DNA from: Chryseobacterium lathyri
Lineage (GTDB): Bacteria > Bacteroidota > Bacteroidia > Flavobacteriales > Weeksellaceae
Direction of reading: 5' to 3'
Length of the DNA stretch: 64,000 nucleotides
Assembly: GCF_030812195.1 (NCBI RefSeq)
Contig: NZ_JAUSSF010000001.1
Span: 558,001-622,000, forward strand
Within the stretch, counting starts at the first letter, position 1. Each line of letters opens with the position of its first letter. Of this stretch, positions 61,781 to 64,000 are shown in pieces. Under the pieces are notes generated by a model. The model did not search any database, had not been told where the DNA came from, and saw nothing but the letters and a program-made list of their open reading frames with translations. The position numbers and the translations under genes were made by a program.

Positions 61781-63268
61781 ATGGATAGTCCGGTTAAGAT
61801 TCCTTATAAAAGTTTTATAGAAATTGATAGAAATTCAGAGACTTCGATCTATATGCAGATTGCAAATCAGCTTATTAATGCGATTCAAAGAGGATTTTTA
61901 CCTTATGGTACAAAGCTGCCGGGAACCCGGATATTCAGTGAAATCTTGGAAATCCACCGGAATACAGCTGTTGCAGTTTATGATGAACTATCCGCTCAGG
62001 GTTGGGTAGAAAGTCTTCCGAACAAAGGAACATTCATTATCGGGGAAAATCAGGAAAATCCTGTGAAGGTTAAAAATTTTGAGAAGAACAGTCTCCAGAA
62101 TTATCCTGAAACCACAGGTTTTTCTTTTAAAATTTCTAATATTTTGGATAATCCTTTTGAGCATTCAGATTGTGAGTATGCATTTAATGATGGTGTTCCG
62201 GATATAAGACTAACCCAGATCGGTCAGCATTCAAGATTTTACAGTTCTATTCTTAAGAGGAAATCCAACCAGAAAATGCTGGGGCATTACAATCATGACG
62301 GCAGTGAATTTTTTAAAGAACACCTGTCCCATTACCTTAATCTTTCCCGCGGATTACCTATTTCAAAAAATAATCTTCTCATTACCCGAAGCACAGAAAT
62401 GAGTATTTATATCGTTTCCGAAATTCTACTGTCTGCGGGGGATACTGTATTAGTAGGTGCTTTGAGCTACTTTTCCGTAAATATGATCTTCCAGAAAGCG
62501 GGTGTCAGTATTCTATCCTTGCCAATAGATGAAGAAGGAATTATTGTGGAAAGCGTTCGGGAAGCCTGTAAAAAGCAAAAAATCAGGATGCTTTATCTTA
62601 CACCGCATCACCACTATCCTACTACCGTTGCTCTAAGTGCACAACGAAGACTTGAACTGCTTGATCTTGCCGATGAATTTGGTTTCATTATTCTGGAGGA
62701 TGACTATGATTATGAATTTCATTATGACAAAAGCCCTATTCTTCCGTTGGCAAGTGCAGATACGGAAGGAATGGTTATTTATATCGGATCTTTTGGAAAA
62801 TCATTAGCTCCGGGATTCAGGACCGGTTTTATTGTGGCTCCGGAAAATCTGATGGCTGAAATGAGGAAATACCTTGGGATCATAGACCGCCAGGGTGATA
62901 TTTTAATGGAAAGGGCCTTAGGGGAAATGATTGAGGAAGGTGAAATACACCGTTACCTGAAAAAATCCTTAAAGGTTTACCAGGAAAGGCGGGACTATTT
63001 TGCCCAACTGCTTGAAGGAAATTTAGATGGATTGATAAAGTTTCAGAAACCATCGGGAGGGCTTGCGTTCTGGCTGGAATGGAAGGTTCAGGTAAATCTG
63101 ATGCAGCTAAGCCGAGATTGTGCTCAGAATAATCTTTTTATTCCTAAAACACTGCTCTATCAGACTAAAGATCTTACAGCGATGAGGTTGGGGTTTGGGA
63201 ACCTCAACTTTGAAGAAATGGAGAAAAGTATCGAGATTTTGTCCGGAAATGTGAAGGAAATGCTTTAA
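61781..63268 (+). CDS. MocR-family (GntR-aminotransferase) regulator
   Basis: The 495-residue protein has an N-terminal GntR-type winged helix (SIYMQIANQLINAIQRGFLP, EIHRNTAVAVYDELSAQGWV). A C-terminal aminotransferase-like domain follows, with IILEDDYDYEFHYD and the PLP lysine in IGSFGKSLAPGFRTGF. MocR proteins bind PLP and regulate vitamin B6 or PLP-dependent pathways. It is divergent from the biotin operon and probably controls it, which includes two PLP enzymes. Confidence 0.87.
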   Translation: MDSPVKIPYKSFIEIDRNSETSIYMQIANQLINAIQRGFLPYGTKLPGTRIFSEILEIHRNTAVAVYDELSAQGWVESLPNKGTFIIGENQENPVKVKNFEKNSLQNYPETTGFSFKISNILDNPFEHSDCEYAFNDGVPDIRLTQIGQHSRFYSSILKRKSNQKMLGHYNHDGSEFFKEHLSHYLNLSRGLPISKNNLLITRSTEMSIYIVSEILLSAGDTVLVGALSYFSVNMIFQKAGVSILSLPIDEEGIIVESVREACKKQKIRMLYLTPHHHYPTTVALSAQRRLELLDLADEFGFIILEDDYDYEFHYDKSPILPLASADTEGMVIYIGSFGKSLAPGFRTGFIVAPENLMAEMRKYLGIIDRQGDILMERALGEMIEEGEIHRYLKKSLKVYQERRDYFAQLLEGNLDGLIKFQKPSGGLAFWLEWKVQVNLMQLSRDCAQNNLFIPKTLLYQTKDLTAMRLGFGNLNFEEMEKSIEILSGNVKEML

Positions 63269-63329
63269 TGTGATAAATCTGCGAGAGAAAAAATGATAAT
63301 CATACTGGCAATTTTTAATCTAAAAATAA

Positions 63330-63353
63330 AAGTGTAACAATTACGTTACACTT
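63330..63353. terminator. Hairpin between MocR and PepSY genes
   Basis: AAGTGTAAC and GTTACACTT form a 9-bp stem with AATTAC loop between convergent genes. The T tract is weak, so confidence is moderate. Confidence 0.55.
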
Positions 63354-63378
63354 ATCTAAAATTTTTGTTTTTTAAGAG

Positions 63379-64000
63379 TCAATATTTTGGCTTTCTTTTT
63401 CTTGGTTTCTTCTTTTTTCTGTTCAAATAAATAATGAATCCGGTGATGGGAAGTGAAGCAGCAATCATGCCTGCAACAAGGTATAAAATTCGGCCTGTCA
63501 TTCCGAAGATACTTCCGGTATGAAGGTCATAATTCCTTTCTCTTAATGCAGTTCCGTAGCCTATATTTTTGTTTTTGTAGGATTGATGTTTTAATATTTT
63601 TCCTGAATACTGATCAAAATTGAACTGTTCATTCTGGTACTGCTTATTGCCATAGGTCACCTCAGCATAATAAGTTCCTTCTTCTGTTTTCGGAAAGCTG
63701 ATGAGTGCTGATTTTTTATCAGCAAGGCTCTTTTCTACCCTGTTCCCCACAATATCTAAAATGTTTCTCTTGTCTGAAGATGCTTCGGAAGGGACTGTGC
63801 TTTTGGTTTTCTGCTCAGTTTTTGCTTTTCCGTTCAGTGTTTTTTTTACCCATTTATCTACATCTTCAAAATTCCATATCAAAGCAGCGTATGAAATAAG
63901 GCATAAAGGAATTACCGCATAAAATCCCAGGACATTGTGCATGTCATAATTGATCCTTTTCCATTTGGCTGATGTTTTGATCATAAACATCCCTTTGAGT
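63379..64000 (-). CDS. PepSY-associated membrane protein (partial, runs off the window)
   Basis: The visible 203 residues (ending at 63379) contain a membrane helix (VLGFYAVIPLCLISYAALIW), a periplasmic PepSY-like stretch, the heme/His motif YDLHTGSIFGMTGRILYLVA, and a second helix (MIAASLPITGFIIYL) with a very basic tail. The frame stays open through the right edge, so the true start lies beyond 64000. Such proteins are often linked to siderophore or ferric-iron reduction. Confidence 0.85.
   Translation of the reverse strand, partial: LKGMFMIKTSAKWKRINYDMHNVLGFYAVIPLCLISYAALIWNFEDVDKWVKKTLNGKAKTEQKTKSTVPSEASSDKRNILDIVGNRVEKSLADKKSALISFPKTEEGTYYAEVTYGNKQYQNEQFNFDQYSGKILKHQSYKNKNIGYGTALRERNYDLHTGSIFGMTGRILYLVAGMIAASLPITGFIIYLNRKKKKPRKRKPKY

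Overview
The window reads as a chromosomal segment of a Chryseobacterium-like member of the Flavobacteriia (Bacteroidota). The basis is AT-rich DNA, many copies of the Bacteroidota -7 promoter element TAnnTTTG, a short 288-residue primary sigma factor, and family types common in that group: GLPGLI proteins, a grasp-with-spasm peptide locus, T6SS subtype iii parts, and tandem surface proteins ending in C1q-like domains. No rRNA, tRNA, insertion sequence, integrase or CRISPR array was recognised.

Layout. 0-5.3 kb: copper and metal handling (end of an upstream gene, a DUF3347 protein, a fused multicopper oxidase, DoxX and a chromate transporter). 5.3-9.7 kb: FAD monooxygenase, GNAT and lipoprotein genes, then the primary sigma factor and an S1/P1 nuclease. 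10.0-13.1 kb: an isolated three-gene T6SS-iii module (TssG, TssN, TssK). 13.2-16.8 kb: two PLP enzymes, a DtxR-type metalloregulator with its own operator, and a lipoprotein. 17.0-19.6 kb: a five-gene operon led by an ArsR regulator. 19.8-21.0 kb: a terpene synthase.

21.8-26.2 kb is a visibly AT-richer island holding a graspetide-type RiPP operon: precursor, lipoprotein, ATP-grasp ligase, a small unknown overlapping gene, a SPASM maturase and a GLPGLI protein. A separate 30-codon Cys-rich ORF with its own terminator lies just upstream. 26.2-36.3 kb has a GT14 glycosyltransferase, a gene remnant, a LexA-like XRE/S24 regulator directly upstream of alkB, exonuclease III, several small proteins, alkyl-adenine glycosylase, alkaline phosphatase, a divergent MerC/Fur pair with shared palindromes, a NUDIX enzyme and a tiny membrane protein. 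36.3-49 kb carries oxidoreductases, three tandem surface-protein paralogues, two HTH proteins, a TPR/AraC membrane regulator and a ClC channel. 49-57 kb has a large uncharacterised protein, an MVL-type lectin, AraC/MFS and HxlR/MBL divergent pairs, and a DUF421 protein with a zinc ribbon.

57-63.3 kb is a biotin operon. It is transcribed from a diiron (ferritin-like) gene through bioF, bioD and bioB to bioA, and a MocR-type regulator is divergent from it. The window ends inside a PepSY membrane protein.

Most promising for novelty: the RiPP island with its unexplained 64-residue component and the separate Cys-rich peptide; the diiron protein heading the biotin operon; the orphan T6SS-iii baseplate module; and regulatory DNA in which -7 elements sit inside palindromes. 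All functions come from reading the sequence; no searches were run.
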